Source of the DNA: Shewanella fidelis ATCC BAA-318
Lineage (GTDB): Bacteria > Pseudomonadota > Gammaproteobacteria > Enterobacterales > Shewanellaceae
Reading direction: 5' to 3'
Assembly: GCF_000518605.1 (NCBI RefSeq)
Contig: NZ_JADX01000004.1
Span: 470,885 to 534,884, forward strand
DNA length: 64,000 bases
The notes beneath the pieces are model-generated. The model saw only the letters and a program-made list of their open reading frames with translations, was not told where the DNA came from and did not search any database. A program made the position numbers and the translations under genes. This document shows, piece by piece, positions 27,396 to 36,155 of this stretch; position 1 is the stretch's first letter; each line of letters opens with the position of its first letter.

Positions 27396-28844
27396 GTGCA
27401 GTTGAATGATATGAGCTTACTACGCCAACAATGTTATATAGATGGTCAGTGGCTTGACGCCTTAAGTGGCGCCAAAGTGGAGATAGCCAATCCTGCGACT
27501 AATGAAGTGATTGCTAGTGTCCCAATGATGGGCACAGCAGAAACACAAATGGCAATCAGTGCAGCGGAAAAGGCATTACCAGCTTGGCGTGCACTGACTG
27601 CAAAAGAGCGTGCTGTAAAGCTAAAGCGTTGGTTTGAGTTATTACTGCAACATCAAGATGATTTGGCATTAATGATGACGACAGAGCAAGGTAAGCCATT
27701 GGCTGAAGCTAAAGGTGAAGTGGCTTATGCTGCATCATTTATTGAATGGTTTGCAGAAGAAGCGAAACGCGTATATGGCGATACCATCCCAGGTCATCAA
27801 GGCGATAAGCGCCTTTTAGTGATTAAGCAGAGTGTTGGTGTTACAGCTGCAATTACACCGTGGAATTTTCCTGCGGCAATGATCACCCGTAAAGCAGCAC
27901 CTGCGCTGGCAGCAGGCTGCACCATGGTGGTTAAGCCTGCGCCGCAAACCCCTTTTACCGCATTGGCTTTAGCTGAGTTGGCAGAGAGAGCGGGGATCCC
28001 CGCAGGTGTTTTCAGTGTCGTTACTGGTGACGCTGTTGCTATTGGCAATGAGCTTTGTAGCAACCCTGTGGTTCGTAAGCTTTCTTTCACAGGTTCAACA
28101 CCGGTAGGAATAAAGTTAATGGAGCAATGCGCACCGACACTTAAAAAGATGTCACTGGAGCTTGGGGGCAATGCGCCCTTTATTGTGTTTAACGATGCAG
28201 ATATTGATGCGGCAGTTGAAGGGGCGATGATTGCTAAGTATCGCAACGCTGGTCAGACTTGCGTGTGTGCTAATCGTATCTATGTGCAAGACGGTGTCTA
28301 CGATGAATTTGCCGAGAAGCTAGCCCAAGCGGTAACTAAGCTCAAGTTGGGTGTAGGCACCGAAGCTGACGTGACAACAGGACCACTTATTAACAGTGAT
28401 GCGGTGGCTAAAGTACAAAGACATCTGGATGATGCCTTGGCCAAAGGAGCCACGTTGCGTTGTGGTGGCAAACGTGCAGATTTAGGAGAGAACTTCTTTG
28501 AGCCAACAGTTATCACTGAGGTGGATAAGCGCATGTTAGTCGCTAAAGAGGAAACTTTTGGCCCTTTAGCTGCGCTATTCAAGTTCTCAGATGTTGATGA
28601 TGTGATTGAGCAGGCCAATGACACTGAGTTTGGTTTAGCAGCTTACTTTTATGGTCGAGATATCTCGTTAGTATGGAAAGTCTCTGAAGCACTTGAATAC
28701 GGTATGGTCGGTGTTAATACAGGCCTTATCTCTACTGAAGTCGCGCCATTTGGTGGGATCAAATCATCGGGACTCGGTCGTGAAGGCGCTAAGTGTGGTA
28801 TCGAAGAGTATTTAGAGATGAAGTACATCTGCATGTCGGTTTAG
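27396..28844 (+). CDS. gabD: NAD(P)-dependent succinate-semialdehyde dehydrogenase
   Basis: A 482-residue aldehyde dehydrogenase converting succinate semialdehyde to succinate, the last step of GABA breakdown. The length equals E. coli GabD. Its key blocks are PWNFPAAMITRKAAPALAAG, FTGSTPVGIKLM, the base glutamate in LELGGNAPF, and the catalytic cysteine at residue 289 (AGQTCVCANR). The GTG start at 27396 has a textbook AAGGAG five bases upstream. gabT follows after 40 bases. Confidence 0.95.
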   Translation: MQLNDMSLLRQQCYIDGQWLDALSGAKVEIANPATNEVIASVPMMGTAETQMAISAAEKALPAWRALTAKERAVKLKRWFELLLQHQDDLALMMTTEQGKPLAEAKGEVAYAASFIEWFAEEAKRVYGDTIPGHQGDKRLLVIKQSVGVTAAITPWNFPAAMITRKAAPALAAGCTMVVKPAPQTPFTALALAELAERAGIPAGVFSVVTGDAVAIGNELCSNPVVRKLSFTGSTPVGIKLMEQCAPTLKKMSLELGGNAPFIVFNDADIDAAVEGAMIAKYRNAGQTCVCANRIYVQDGVYDEFAEKLAQAVTKLKLGVGTEADVTTGPLINSDAVAKVQRHLDDALAKGATLRCGGKRADLGENFFEPTVITEVDKRMLVAKEETFGPLAALFKFSDVDDVIEQANDTEFGLAAYFYGRDISLVWKVSEALEYGMVGVNTGLISTEVAPFGGIKSSGLGREGAKCGIEEYLEMKYICMSV

Positions 28845-28884
28845 TCGTTAACATTCAACTGAAGTCAGTAAAAAGGAATTGATC

Positions 28885-30162
28885 ATGACAACCAATGAGT
28901 CACTTATGGTACGCCGCCAAGCTGCGGTCGCTAATGGCGTAGGGCAAATTCATCCTATCTATACTCAGCGTGCGGATAACGCTAGGGTATGGGATGTGGA
29001 AGGGCGCGAGTTCATCGACTTTGCTGGTGGTATTGCGGTGCTTAATACCGGCCACCTGCACAACAAAGTTAAAGCAGCCGTTGCTGAGCAACTCGAGTTG
29101 TTTTCTCACACTTGCTTTATGGTGCTGGGTTATGAGAACTATATTCAGGTATGTGAAAAGTTGAACCATCTCGTACCGGGTAATTTCGCAAAGAAAACAG
29201 CGTTATTTACCAGTGGCTCTGAGGCAGTAGAAAACGCCGTTAAAGTGGCGCGGGCTTATACCAAACGCAGCGGGGTTATAGCGTTTACCTCGGGCTACCA
29301 TGGTCGAACCATGGCTGCGTTGGCGTTAACGGGCAAGGTTGCACCTTATAGCAAAGGCATGGGCTTGATGTCGGCCAATGTATTTAGAGCTGAGTTTCCC
29401 TGTGCACTACACGGCATAAGTGATGACGATGCAATAGCATCGATAGAGCGTATTTTCAAAAATGATGCTGAGCCGGACGATATTGCAGCTATCATTATCG
29501 AGCCAGTACAAGGTGAGGGCGGCTTCTACCATACCTCGGTTGAATTTATGCAGCGGTTACGTTTGCTATGTGATCAGCACGGTATCATGCTGATTGCCGA
29601 TGAAGTACAGACTGGCGCGGGACGCACAGGTACTTTCTTTGCTATGGAGCAGATGGGCGTCGCTGCAGATATCACTACTTTTGCCAAATCTATAGCGGGT
29701 GGTTTTCCGCTTTCAGGTATTACTGGTCGCGCCGAAGTGATGGACGCTATTGGTGCTGGTGGTTTAGGCGGTACTTATGGTGGCAACCCGTTAGCTTGTG
29801 CTGCTGCGCTTGCTGTGATTGACGTATTTGAGCAGGAGCAATTGCTTGAGCGAGCCAATGCTTTGGGCTTTAAACTAAAAGAGTCACTGAAAGGGATGGC
29901 GCGCAGGCATGAGCAGATTGTAGATGTGCGCGGCCTTGGTGCCATGATAGCTGTGGAGCTGATGCAAAATGGTGAACCTGCACCTGAGTATTGCGCGCAA
30001 ATATTGAAAGAAGCGCGAGATAGAGGGCTTATCCTGTTGTCATGTGGTACTTATGGCAATGTACTGCGTATTTTAGTCCCCCTTACCGCGCCAGATGAAC
30101 TGGTAGACAGAGGGCTTGAAATCATTAGTGCTAGTTTTGACGCGGTGCTAAACAAGGATTAA
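28885..30162 (+). CDS. gabT: 4-aminobutyrate--2-oxoglutarate aminotransferase
   Basis: A PLP-dependent class III aminotransferase making succinate semialdehyde and glutamate from GABA. The PLP lysine is residue 268 (TTFAKSIAGGFPLSG), as in E. coli GabT, and LIADEVQTGAGRTGTFFA precedes it. ATG 28885 follows an AAAAGGA site and gives 425 residues against 426 in E. coli. It completes the route putrescine to GABA to succinate encoded in this region and could equally be called PuuE. Confidence 0.95.
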   Translation: MTTNESLMVRRQAAVANGVGQIHPIYTQRADNARVWDVEGREFIDFAGGIAVLNTGHLHNKVKAAVAEQLELFSHTCFMVLGYENYIQVCEKLNHLVPGNFAKKTALFTSGSEAVENAVKVARAYTKRSGVIAFTSGYHGRTMAALALTGKVAPYSKGMGLMSANVFRAEFPCALHGISDDDAIASIERIFKNDAEPDDIAAIIIEPVQGEGGFYHTSVEFMQRLRLLCDQHGIMLIADEVQTGAGRTGTFFAMEQMGVAADITTFAKSIAGGFPLSGITGRAEVMDAIGAGGLGGTYGGNPLACAAALAVIDVFEQEQLLERANALGFKLKESLKGMARRHEQIVDVRGLGAMIAVELMQNGEPAPEYCAQILKEARDRGLILLSCGTYGNVLRILVPLTAPDELVDRGLEIISASFDAVLNKD

Positions 30163-30207
30163 TACTTGTTGTTAGAGTTTTTGAAGTCTGCCTGTGGGCG
30201 ATGTAGA

Positions 30208-30240
30208 AATCCGAGCGCTGTTTCAGTCTCGGGTTTTCTT
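30208..30240 (+). terminator. Terminator after gabT
   Basis: CCGAG and CTCGG arms, extended by A/T pairs, enclose a 12-base loop and are followed by GTTTTCTTGTTT. It lies about 50 bases past the gabT stop and just before the convergent universal stress gene. Confidence 0.7.
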
Positions 30241-30260
30241 GTTTCAATAGGTTAATATTT

Positions 30261-30692
30261 TTACTTAACCACGAGTACAGGACAATGGGCTTTGTTAACA
30301 ATTTCTTCTGCCGTATTGGCGTTGAGAAAGTGAGCGAGTCCAGTGCGTCCGTGGCTTGCCATTACAATCATACCGGCATTGATATTTTTTTCAGTCGCTA
30401 ATATCTGCTCCACAGGGCGACCATGGCAAATTCGACTTTCAAATGGAAAGTAGACATCAAATGAGCTGATAAATTGCTGCATTTTTTCAGCGGCTTCTCT
30501 TTCCATCCTCTCTATAAGTTCTTCGGGTGTCACCGCGAGCACTCGAGTGTATTTATCGCCAAAGGGTTTATCGACTACGTGTAGTAGACAGATCCCGACT
30601 TCATAAAAGTTCGCCATCTCGATTGCATAGCTTATGGCGTGTGATGCTGTCTCCGAAAAGTCGGTTGGACAAAGGATCTGCTGGCTTCGCAT
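30261..30692 (-). CDS. Universal stress protein, UspA family
   Basis: A 143-residue single Usp domain. It begins ILCPTDFSETASHAISYAIEMA and ends with the ATP-binding pattern G-2x-G-9x-G/S-like region MASHGRTGLAHFLNANTAEEIV followed by CPVLVVK. Such proteins are nucleotide-binding stress proteins of the cytoplasm. A clear AGGAGG ribosome-binding site precedes the ATG. It is monocistronic and convergent with gabT. A half copy of the dispersed repeat starts 15 bases upstream of the gene. Confidence 0.9.
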   Translation of the reverse strand: MRSQQILCPTDFSETASHAISYAIEMANFYEVGICLLHVVDKPFGDKYTRVLAVTPEELIERMEREAAEKMQQFISSFDVYFPFESRICHGRPVEQILATEKNINAGMIVMASHGRTGLAHFLNANTAEEIVNKAHCPVLVVK

Positions 30693-30706
30693 AACATCCT
30701 CCTGTT

Positions 30707-30810
30707 ATTCCAATCAGTACAAGAATTTGATCAACTCAGAGCGTTTTTTAGCAATCTAATTCAAGGCGAATAGTTGAAACAATGCTTGCTCCTTTGTGAA
30801 GTTATCCAAG
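30707..30810 (-). repeat. Right-half fragment of the dispersed TACCAATC repeat
   Basis: On the + strand it begins ATTCCAATCAGTACAAG and continues TTTGATCAACTCAGAGCG and CTAATTCAAGGCGAATAG. This is the reverse complement of the right half of the 48925 and 53975 copies, so the element orientation is minus. It ends near GTTATCCAA. Confidence 0.75.
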
Positions 30811-31033
30811 TATTACCTTTCCTTATCTTATATAGCCTAAAAAGCTTAAGGATTAATACTCCTTTAAATATAGGCGCTGTGCTTGTGTGAGTAAATTCGT
30901 AAGCTGAAAATCGATGGCTTTATTGTGGCTTTTATCGCGACTTAGGAGGATTGCAGGCGGGAAAATAATAGAGCTAAGTGATTAAGGGAATCTGTGAAGC
31001 AGCGTTTCTATGACTTAACTCTATCGGTTAGGA

Positions 31034-31159
31034 TTAGTTCTGTGTAAAGAATTGAGTCAGTCGTTTGGTGAATAAGCCTAAGATAACAACGGCGCACTCA
31101 ACAATTACAACCCCAGCCACTAATGAGAATAGTGCCGGTACATGTCTAATAAAATCCAT
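31034..31159 (-). CDS. Small single-span membrane protein (41 residues)
   Basis: The minus strand encodes MDFIRHVPALFSLVAGVVIV and a further 21 residues ending TKRLTQFFTQN. The structure is a short N-terminus, one hydrophobic span (about residues 8-31) and a basic C-terminal tail, which fits a cytosolic tail by the positive-inside rule. A GAGAGG ribosome-binding site lies 6 bases before the ATG. It is below usual gene-calling cutoffs. It is divergent from the cbb3-type oxidase operon. I do not recognise the family; a small oxidase-associated subunit such as CcoQ is conceivable but unproven, since no CcoQ is otherwise present here. Confidence 0.55.
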   Translation of the reverse strand: MDFIRHVPALFSLVAGVVIVECAVVILGLFTKRLTQFFTQN

Positions 31160-31481
31160 CTAGTGCCTCTCAACAATACAGGATACAAGCTGATACGTTT
31201 GAATGAATATCCCACAAATGTTGAGATTTATTTTTGATAAAGCTCACAAAAAATCCTCCCTTAATTATTGTTAATCTTAGTTTTATTGAATTTTTTATTT
31301 AGGGGTACCTAATAAATATGGCATCAAGTTTCTGAGAACAGATGGTACGGCTATCAGAAAAACTAAACCTAAATAAACCTGCAGACGTAGTGATTATCTG
31401 AACAATAATTGTGCATTTTTTGGCAATTCAAAGAATACAGACTAGTTTCAATAAGGTGCACAAGAATATAAGAGACTACTT
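31160..31481. other. Regulatory region upstream of the oxidase operon
   Basis: A 322-base gap between the small membrane protein and the cytochrome gene. It is AT-rich. It contains a CRP-like palindrome at 31231-31252, with TTGA and TCACA half-sites six bases apart. No perfect FNR/Anr box (TTGAT-N4-ATCAA) was found by eye. No gene was seen in it. Confidence 0.45.
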
Positions 31482-31814
31482 ATGAATCGACTACTGTTAC
31501 TCCTGCTTGTTACATTTTGGTCGTTAGCGACACACGCAGACTATGAGCCGAGTTTTAAAATTGGCAAAGAAAAAGCCAAAGTCTGTATGACCTGTCATGG
31601 TGAGGATGGGATCTCCACTGTTGATCCCTACCCAAACCTTCGTGGCCAAAAGATGGGTTACCTCATTTCTTCTTTAAAAGACTATCAAGCTAGGCAGCGA
31701 ATAAGCGGCTTAGCTATTTTGATGCAACAACAAGCTGACGCACTGAGTGAACAAGATATGAAGGATATCTCTTATTACTACTCAGTTTTGGGCACGAGTA
31801 AAGAAGAGGAGTAG
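31482..31814 (+). CDS. Periplasmic monohaem cytochrome c (c553-like)
   Basis: A 110-residue class I cytochrome c. The signal peptide runs to about residue 19 (SLATHA), and the haem site CMTCH is at residues 35-39. ILMQQQADALSEQDMKDISYYYS supplies the distal methionine candidate and the C-terminal helix. It starts the oxidase operon, three bases before ccoN, and is probably the electron donor or a subunit of that oxidase. A similar protein lies at 63201-63617. The ribosome-binding site is weak (AAGAGA). Confidence 0.9.
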   Translation: MNRLLLLLLVTFWSLATHADYEPSFKIGKEKAKVCMTCHGEDGISTVDPYPNLRGQKMGYLISSLKDYQARQRISGLAILMQQQADALSEQDMKDISYYYSVLGTSKEEE

Positions 31815-31817
31815 AGC

Positions 31818-33227
31818 ATGCAAGCAAGCACCGAGCTCTATGATGTTAAGGTCGTCCGTTATTTTATTATTGCAGCGTTAGTTTGGGCTGTTGCGGGTAT
31901 GTTTATTGGCGTGGTACTCGCTGCGCAGCTTTATTGGCCAGCGCTTAATTTTGATTCTGAGTATATTCAATTTGGGCGATTGCGTCCCTTGCACACATCT
32001 GGTGTCATTTATGGGTTTGTCGTTAATATTTTAATGGGCACCTCACTGTATATCGTGCAGCGAACTGGCAAAACCAAGCTATTCAACCATAGTCTGGCTT
32101 GGATGGTGTTTTGGGGTTGGCAGTTAATATTGGTCCTAGCTCTGATTACGTTGCCGCTAGGCTACACAACCAGTAAAGAATACGCCGAACTTGAATGGCC
32201 AATCGATATTCTGATTGTCATTGTTTGGGTGCTGTACGCGGTACTGTTCTTCGGCACGATAGCTAAACGAACCGTGCATCACATATTTGTTGCAAACTGG
32301 TTTTTTGGCGCGTTTATCATTGTTATTGCGTTGATTTTTATTCTTAATAATTTGGCGCTACCCGCTTATTTTATGAAGTCTTATTCAGTTTTTGCGGGGG
32401 CACAAGATGCCATTGTTCAGTGGTGGTGGGGCCATAATGCCGTAGGGTTCTTACTCACTGCCGGTATTATTGGTATGAACTACTACTTCATACCGAAACT
32501 CGCTGAACGGCCAATCTATTCTTACCGTTTATCTATTATTCATTTTTGGGGGTTGGTCGGTTTCTATACGTGGGCCGGTACTCACCACCTTGTTTACTCG
32601 TCTGTGCCGGTTTGGGTGCAAAACATAGGTATCGTAATGTCGCTTATTTTGTGGTTACCGTCTTGGGCGGGAGCATTTAATAGCGCCATGACCCTGCTAC
32701 AAAACAAGGCTAAATTAAAAACTGACTACATTATGTGGTTTTTCATGTCGGCTATTTTGTACTACTGCTTGGCGACCTTTGAGGGGCCGCTCTTAGCTAT
32801 ACGCTGGTTTAACATGCTTGCTCATAATACTGAATGGATTATTGGTCACGTGCATTCTGCCGCGCTTGGGTGGGTAGGAATGTCAGGTATTGCCGTATTT
32901 TACTATTTTATTCCACGGCTTTGGGGACAAAACGGCCTTTGGTCGCAGAAGTTGCTTAAGTGGCATTTCTGGCTAGCTCATTTAGGTGTGGCACTTTATG
33001 CGATTGCATTATGGGTTGCTGGAATTGGTGAGGGCTATATGTGGTTAGCACAACAAGAAAATGGCTCACTTGCATATAGCTTTGTCGAAGCGATGGATTT
33101 TAAGGCCCCATGGTTGTTTGTTCGTTTCTTTGGTGGTGCTTGCTATGTATTAGGTTTATTGCTGATGGTGTTTAACCTATACAAAACAGTGACTGTAAAG
33201 TTGGAGGTCAATCAAGATGCTAAGTAA
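31818..33227 (+). CDS. ccoN: cbb3-type cytochrome c oxidase subunit I
   Basis: The 469-residue catalytic haem-copper subunit. About twelve membrane spans are expected. Key histidines are visible: H59 in LHTSGVIYGF, the Cu(B) histidine in WWWGHNAVGF, the pair in GTHHLVYSSVPVW, and the haem ligands in EWIIGHVHSAALGW. These match the cbb3 class, not aa3. It receives electrons through CcoO and CcoP and reduces oxygen to water, probably at low oxygen tension. An AGAGGAG site precedes the start; its end overlaps ccoO by 11 bases. Confidence 0.95.
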   Translation: MQASTELYDVKVVRYFIIAALVWAVAGMFIGVVLAAQLYWPALNFDSEYIQFGRLRPLHTSGVIYGFVVNILMGTSLYIVQRTGKTKLFNHSLAWMVFWGWQLILVLALITLPLGYTTSKEYAELEWPIDILIVIVWVLYAVLFFGTIAKRTVHHIFVANWFFGAFIIVIALIFILNNLALPAYFMKSYSVFAGAQDAIVQWWWGHNAVGFLLTAGIIGMNYYFIPKLAERPIYSYRLSIIHFWGLVGFYTWAGTHHLVYSSVPVWVQNIGIVMSLILWLPSWAGAFNSAMTLLQNKAKLKTDYIMWFFMSAILYYCLATFEGPLLAIRWFNMLAHNTEWIIGHVHSAALGWVGMSGIAVFYYFIPRLWGQNGLWSQKLLKWHFWLAHLGVALYAIALWVAGIGEGYMWLAQQENGSLAYSFVEAMDFKAPWLFVRFFGGACYVLGLLLMVFNLYKTVTVKLEVNQDAK

Positions 33228-33831
33228 AGACTTTACCCAATCTTTGGTGATCCTCATTGTAGCAACTGTGCTAGTTGCCAGTTTTTCAATAGTGGTGCTT
33301 ATTGTGCCTAATCTTGTACGTACAGATGAGATCCGTCTGCGCTCAATGGCGATACCATTGACCGCTGTGCAGGTTGCAGGTCGTGATGTCTATATCAGTG
33401 AAGGTTGCCATGTTTGCCACACTCAAATGGTACGTAATATTGATCCTGAAGTGAAACGGGATGGTAGAGCAAACAAAGAAGCTGACGATATTTATGAGTA
33501 CCCTAATTTGTGGGGCTCAAAGCGCACAGGTCCAGATTTAACAAACCTAGGCAGAAAGTACTCAGATCAATGGCAACGGATCCATCTAATGAACCCGAGG
33601 CAGGTAGTACCGACATCGTTAATGCCTGCTTATCCATGGTTATTTGAGCAAGTGTTATCCGGTGACGACATCGAAGATAAAATGCGTGCACTACAAACCT
33701 TAGGTGTTCCTTACACTGACAGTGAAATAGATAAAGCACGCTTAGCAGTGAAAGGAATGACGAAGGGGGAGGCTTTAGTTCAATATTTACAGAGCCTTGG
33801 CCAAGATACTGCCGGCGATCAGGAGCGTTAA
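33217..33831 (+). CDS. ccoO: cbb3-type cytochrome c oxidase subunit II (monohaem)
   Basis: A 204-residue membrane-anchored cytochrome c. One N-terminal span (LVILIVATVLVASFSIVVLIV) is followed by the haem site CHVCH at residues 64-68 and by the CcoO blocks YPNLWGSKRTGPDLTNLGRKYSD and SLMPAYPWLF, which supply the axial methionine. It passes electrons to CcoN. It overlaps ccoN and is one base from ccoP, so the three are translated together. Confidence 0.95.
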   Translation: MLSKDFTQSLVILIVATVLVASFSIVVLIVPNLVRTDEIRLRSMAIPLTAVQVAGRDVYISEGCHVCHTQMVRNIDPEVKRDGRANKEADDIYEYPNLWGSKRTGPDLTNLGRKYSDQWQRIHLMNPRQVVPTSLMPAYPWLFEQVLSGDDIEDKMRALQTLGVPYTDSEIDKARLAVKGMTKGEALVQYLQSLGQDTAGDQER

Positions 33832-33832
33832 T

Positions 33833-35998
33833 ATGACTGTTTTCTGGAACATTTGGGTTATTGGCTTTATCATTGTTTTTCTTGCTTTTATGGCCGGTGT
33901 GATAGTCAAATACTGGCGCGATAATCACAGCGCTGATGAAAATCGAACCATAGATACTTTTGATGGTATTGATGAAAACGATGCGCCTCCACCGCGGATC
34001 TTGTTCATATCTTACTTAGTCGCTTTTGCTATTTCTGCCGTATTTTTAGTGCTATATCCGGGGTTAGGTAACTGGAAAGGTTTGATGGGCTGGCAACAAC
34101 AAGATGATGCCTTGAGCTCGCCTGTGACTGATCTAGAAATAGAGATGGCGCCATTGACTGACAAAAGCTTAATGACTCTAGCCAGTAATAAGGTGATAAC
34201 CGCCAGTGGTGAAGCGCTGTTTCAAAACCATTGCGCCGCCTGTCATCGCAGTAACGCTCAAGGACAAAAACACTTCCCTAACTTAATCGATAACGAATGG
34301 CTCTATGGTGGCAGTGAAGCTGAGATATTACACTCGATAGAAAAAGGTCGACATGGCGCTATGCCTGGTTGGAAAGGTGTGCTATCTGACGACCAAATTA
34401 CCAAAATGGCTTATTATATTGCTTCATTACAGCGGCGTAACCTTAACGCACCTCAGGTTAAAATTGACCTTGGTAAAGGCATATTCATGCAGCATTGTGC
34501 TAGTTGTCATGGAGATGGCACGATTGCCAATAGCCAAATTGGTGCACCGTTATTGAATGATGCTATTTGGCTACATGGCGGTAGTATCGAAGAGATAAAA
34601 CACACCATAGAAGCGGGGCTTAATAACTTAATGCCGGGCTTCGATGAGCAGCTCACCGAGAATGAGATCTTAGCTGTAGGTGCTTATATTACCGAACAAA
34701 GGTTGATGAGTGACGCCAAGCTAGCGGCATTAGACCCAGAGTCGGTTAAGCGAGGCGAGTACTTAATTAATGCTGGTGACTGTGTCGCTTGCCACAGCTC
34801 TGAAGGTGGGGAGCGCTTTGCTGGTGGACTGCCATTTAAAACTCCCTTTGGCACCGTGTACTCGACTAATATCACTCCACATGTGAGTGAGGGAATAGGT
34901 GCTGACAGTTATGAGGACTTCAAAGCTGCTCTATTTGAAGGCAAAGGACGCCATGGCTATTTGTATCCTGCAATGCCTTACACTTCTTATCAATACCTTA
35001 CTGAGCAAGATACTCAGGACCTATGGAGTTACTTGCAATCGATCACGGCAGTAGCAAGGCAGAATGATAAAAATGAGATGATTTTCCCATCGAATATTCG
35101 TACTGGCTTACTTGGGTGGAATTTGGTGTTTATGGACACTGAACCATTGTCCTACGAGGCGCCTGAACATGTTGAATTGACCGAGGAAGAACTGAAAGAG
35201 TGGCAGCGCGGCAAATATTGGGTGATGGGGCTTGGTCATTGTAGTGAGTGCCATACACCACGTAATATTGCTCAAGCGCTGATCCCTGAAAAGATCTTTC
35301 AAGGAAATCTAATTGATGGTTGGAATGCACCAGATATTAGTGCCAAAGAACTGTATCAGGACCGGTGGGATATAGAGTCTCTGACAGATTTTTTACATAC
35401 AGGCCATTCGTCTAAAGGTTCTGCTTTTGCCGGCATGGCTGACGTTGTGAAAAATAGTACCAGCTTAATGACAAGAGAAGATATTAAAACCATTTCTCGT
35501 TATTTATTGGTTGGTGATAAGCATAATACGATTCCTCCTGAAACCAAGCAGTTAAATCCAACGGGTTTCACAGAGGAAGCTTATATCGATAAACGCTTTA
35601 ATGCTTACAATCTTTATACCGAAACTTGCGGTGTTTGCCACGGTGAAGACGGTAAAGGGCGAGATCCAATTGCACCAACACTGCTGAATAACGGCATTAT
35701 TATGCATAGTGATCCGTTTAATACTATTGCGGTCACCATTCGAGGGCTTTCACCAACCTATTTGGATGAAGAACGCAACTTTATGCCAATGACGAGTTTT
35801 CAAAATGTGTTAACCGACACTGAGTTGGCTAATCTTATCAGCTTTGTGCGTTACTATTTAGGTGACAGAAAAGAGCCTGTGACTGCTGCTCAGGTAAAAG
35901 CAGTGCGTAAACAATTAGAAAAGTCGGGTTTTGCGGGGAACTTACATACAACGCCCGATATGTACGACCACAAAGATAGCAGTATTGATATTGATTAG
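33833..35998 (+). CDS. ccoP: CcoP-like subunit fused to a trihaem dehydrogenase-type cytochrome (five haem sites)
   Basis: A 721-residue protein, more than twice normal CcoP length (about 300-320). Residues 1-300 are CcoP: two membrane spans (about 6-26 and 56-78), the family motif YPGLGNWKGLMGW, and haem sites CAACH (134) and CASCH (222). Residues about 310-700 resemble the trihaem cytochrome subunit of membrane alcohol/gluconate dehydrogenases. That part has GEYLINAGDCVACH (site 317), FGTVYSTNITPH, YLYPAMPYTSYQYL, then CSECH (470) and CGVCH (599). Start ATG 33833 follows AGGAG. No ccoQ lies in the operon. The fusion may give the oxidase its own electron-entry arm. The fused chain is seen directly; its function is inference. 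Confidence 0.9.
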   Translation: MTVFWNIWVIGFIIVFLAFMAGVIVKYWRDNHSADENRTIDTFDGIDENDAPPPRILFISYLVAFAISAVFLVLYPGLGNWKGLMGWQQQDDALSSPVTDLEIEMAPLTDKSLMTLASNKVITASGEALFQNHCAACHRSNAQGQKHFPNLIDNEWLYGGSEAEILHSIEKGRHGAMPGWKGVLSDDQITKMAYYIASLQRRNLNAPQVKIDLGKGIFMQHCASCHGDGTIANSQIGAPLLNDAIWLHGGSIEEIKHTIEAGLNNLMPGFDEQLTENEILAVGAYITEQRLMSDAKLAALDPESVKRGEYLINAGDCVACHSSEGGERFAGGLPFKTPFGTVYSTNITPHVSEGIGADSYEDFKAALFEGKGRHGYLYPAMPYTSYQYLTEQDTQDLWSYLQSITAVARQNDKNEMIFPSNIRTGLLGWNLVFMDTEPLSYEAPEHVELTEEELKEWQRGKYWVMGLGHCSECHTPRNIAQALIPEKIFQGNLIDGWNAPDISAKELYQDRWDIESLTDFLHTGHSSKGSAFAGMADVVKNSTSLMTREDIKTISRYLLVGDKHNTIPPETKQLNPTGFTEEAYIDKRFNAYNLYTETCGVCHGEDGKGRDPIAPTLLNNGIIMHSDPFNTIAVTIRGLSPTYLDEERNFMPMTSFQNVLTDTELANLISFVRYYLGDRKEPVTAAQVKAVRKQLEKSGFAGNLHTTPDMYDHKDSSIDID

Positions 35999-36125
35999 TT
36001 TTAGCTGACAACTAATTGGTATTAGTGTTTAAAAGCGGCGGGAGGTTACGACAAACTTACGCAAGCGTTTATCTTAACAGCGTATAAATGAACCGCTGTT
36101 AAACGTTTTATAGCCCATCTAAGTT

Positions 36126-36155
36126 AAGGCCTGCACGATTTGCAGGCCTTTTTTA
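36126..36155 (+). terminator. Terminator of the oxidase operon
   Basis: AAGGCCTGCA and TGCAGGCCTT form a perfect 10-bp stem around a 5-base loop, followed by T6. It lies 128 bases beyond the ccoP stop. Confidence 0.88.
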
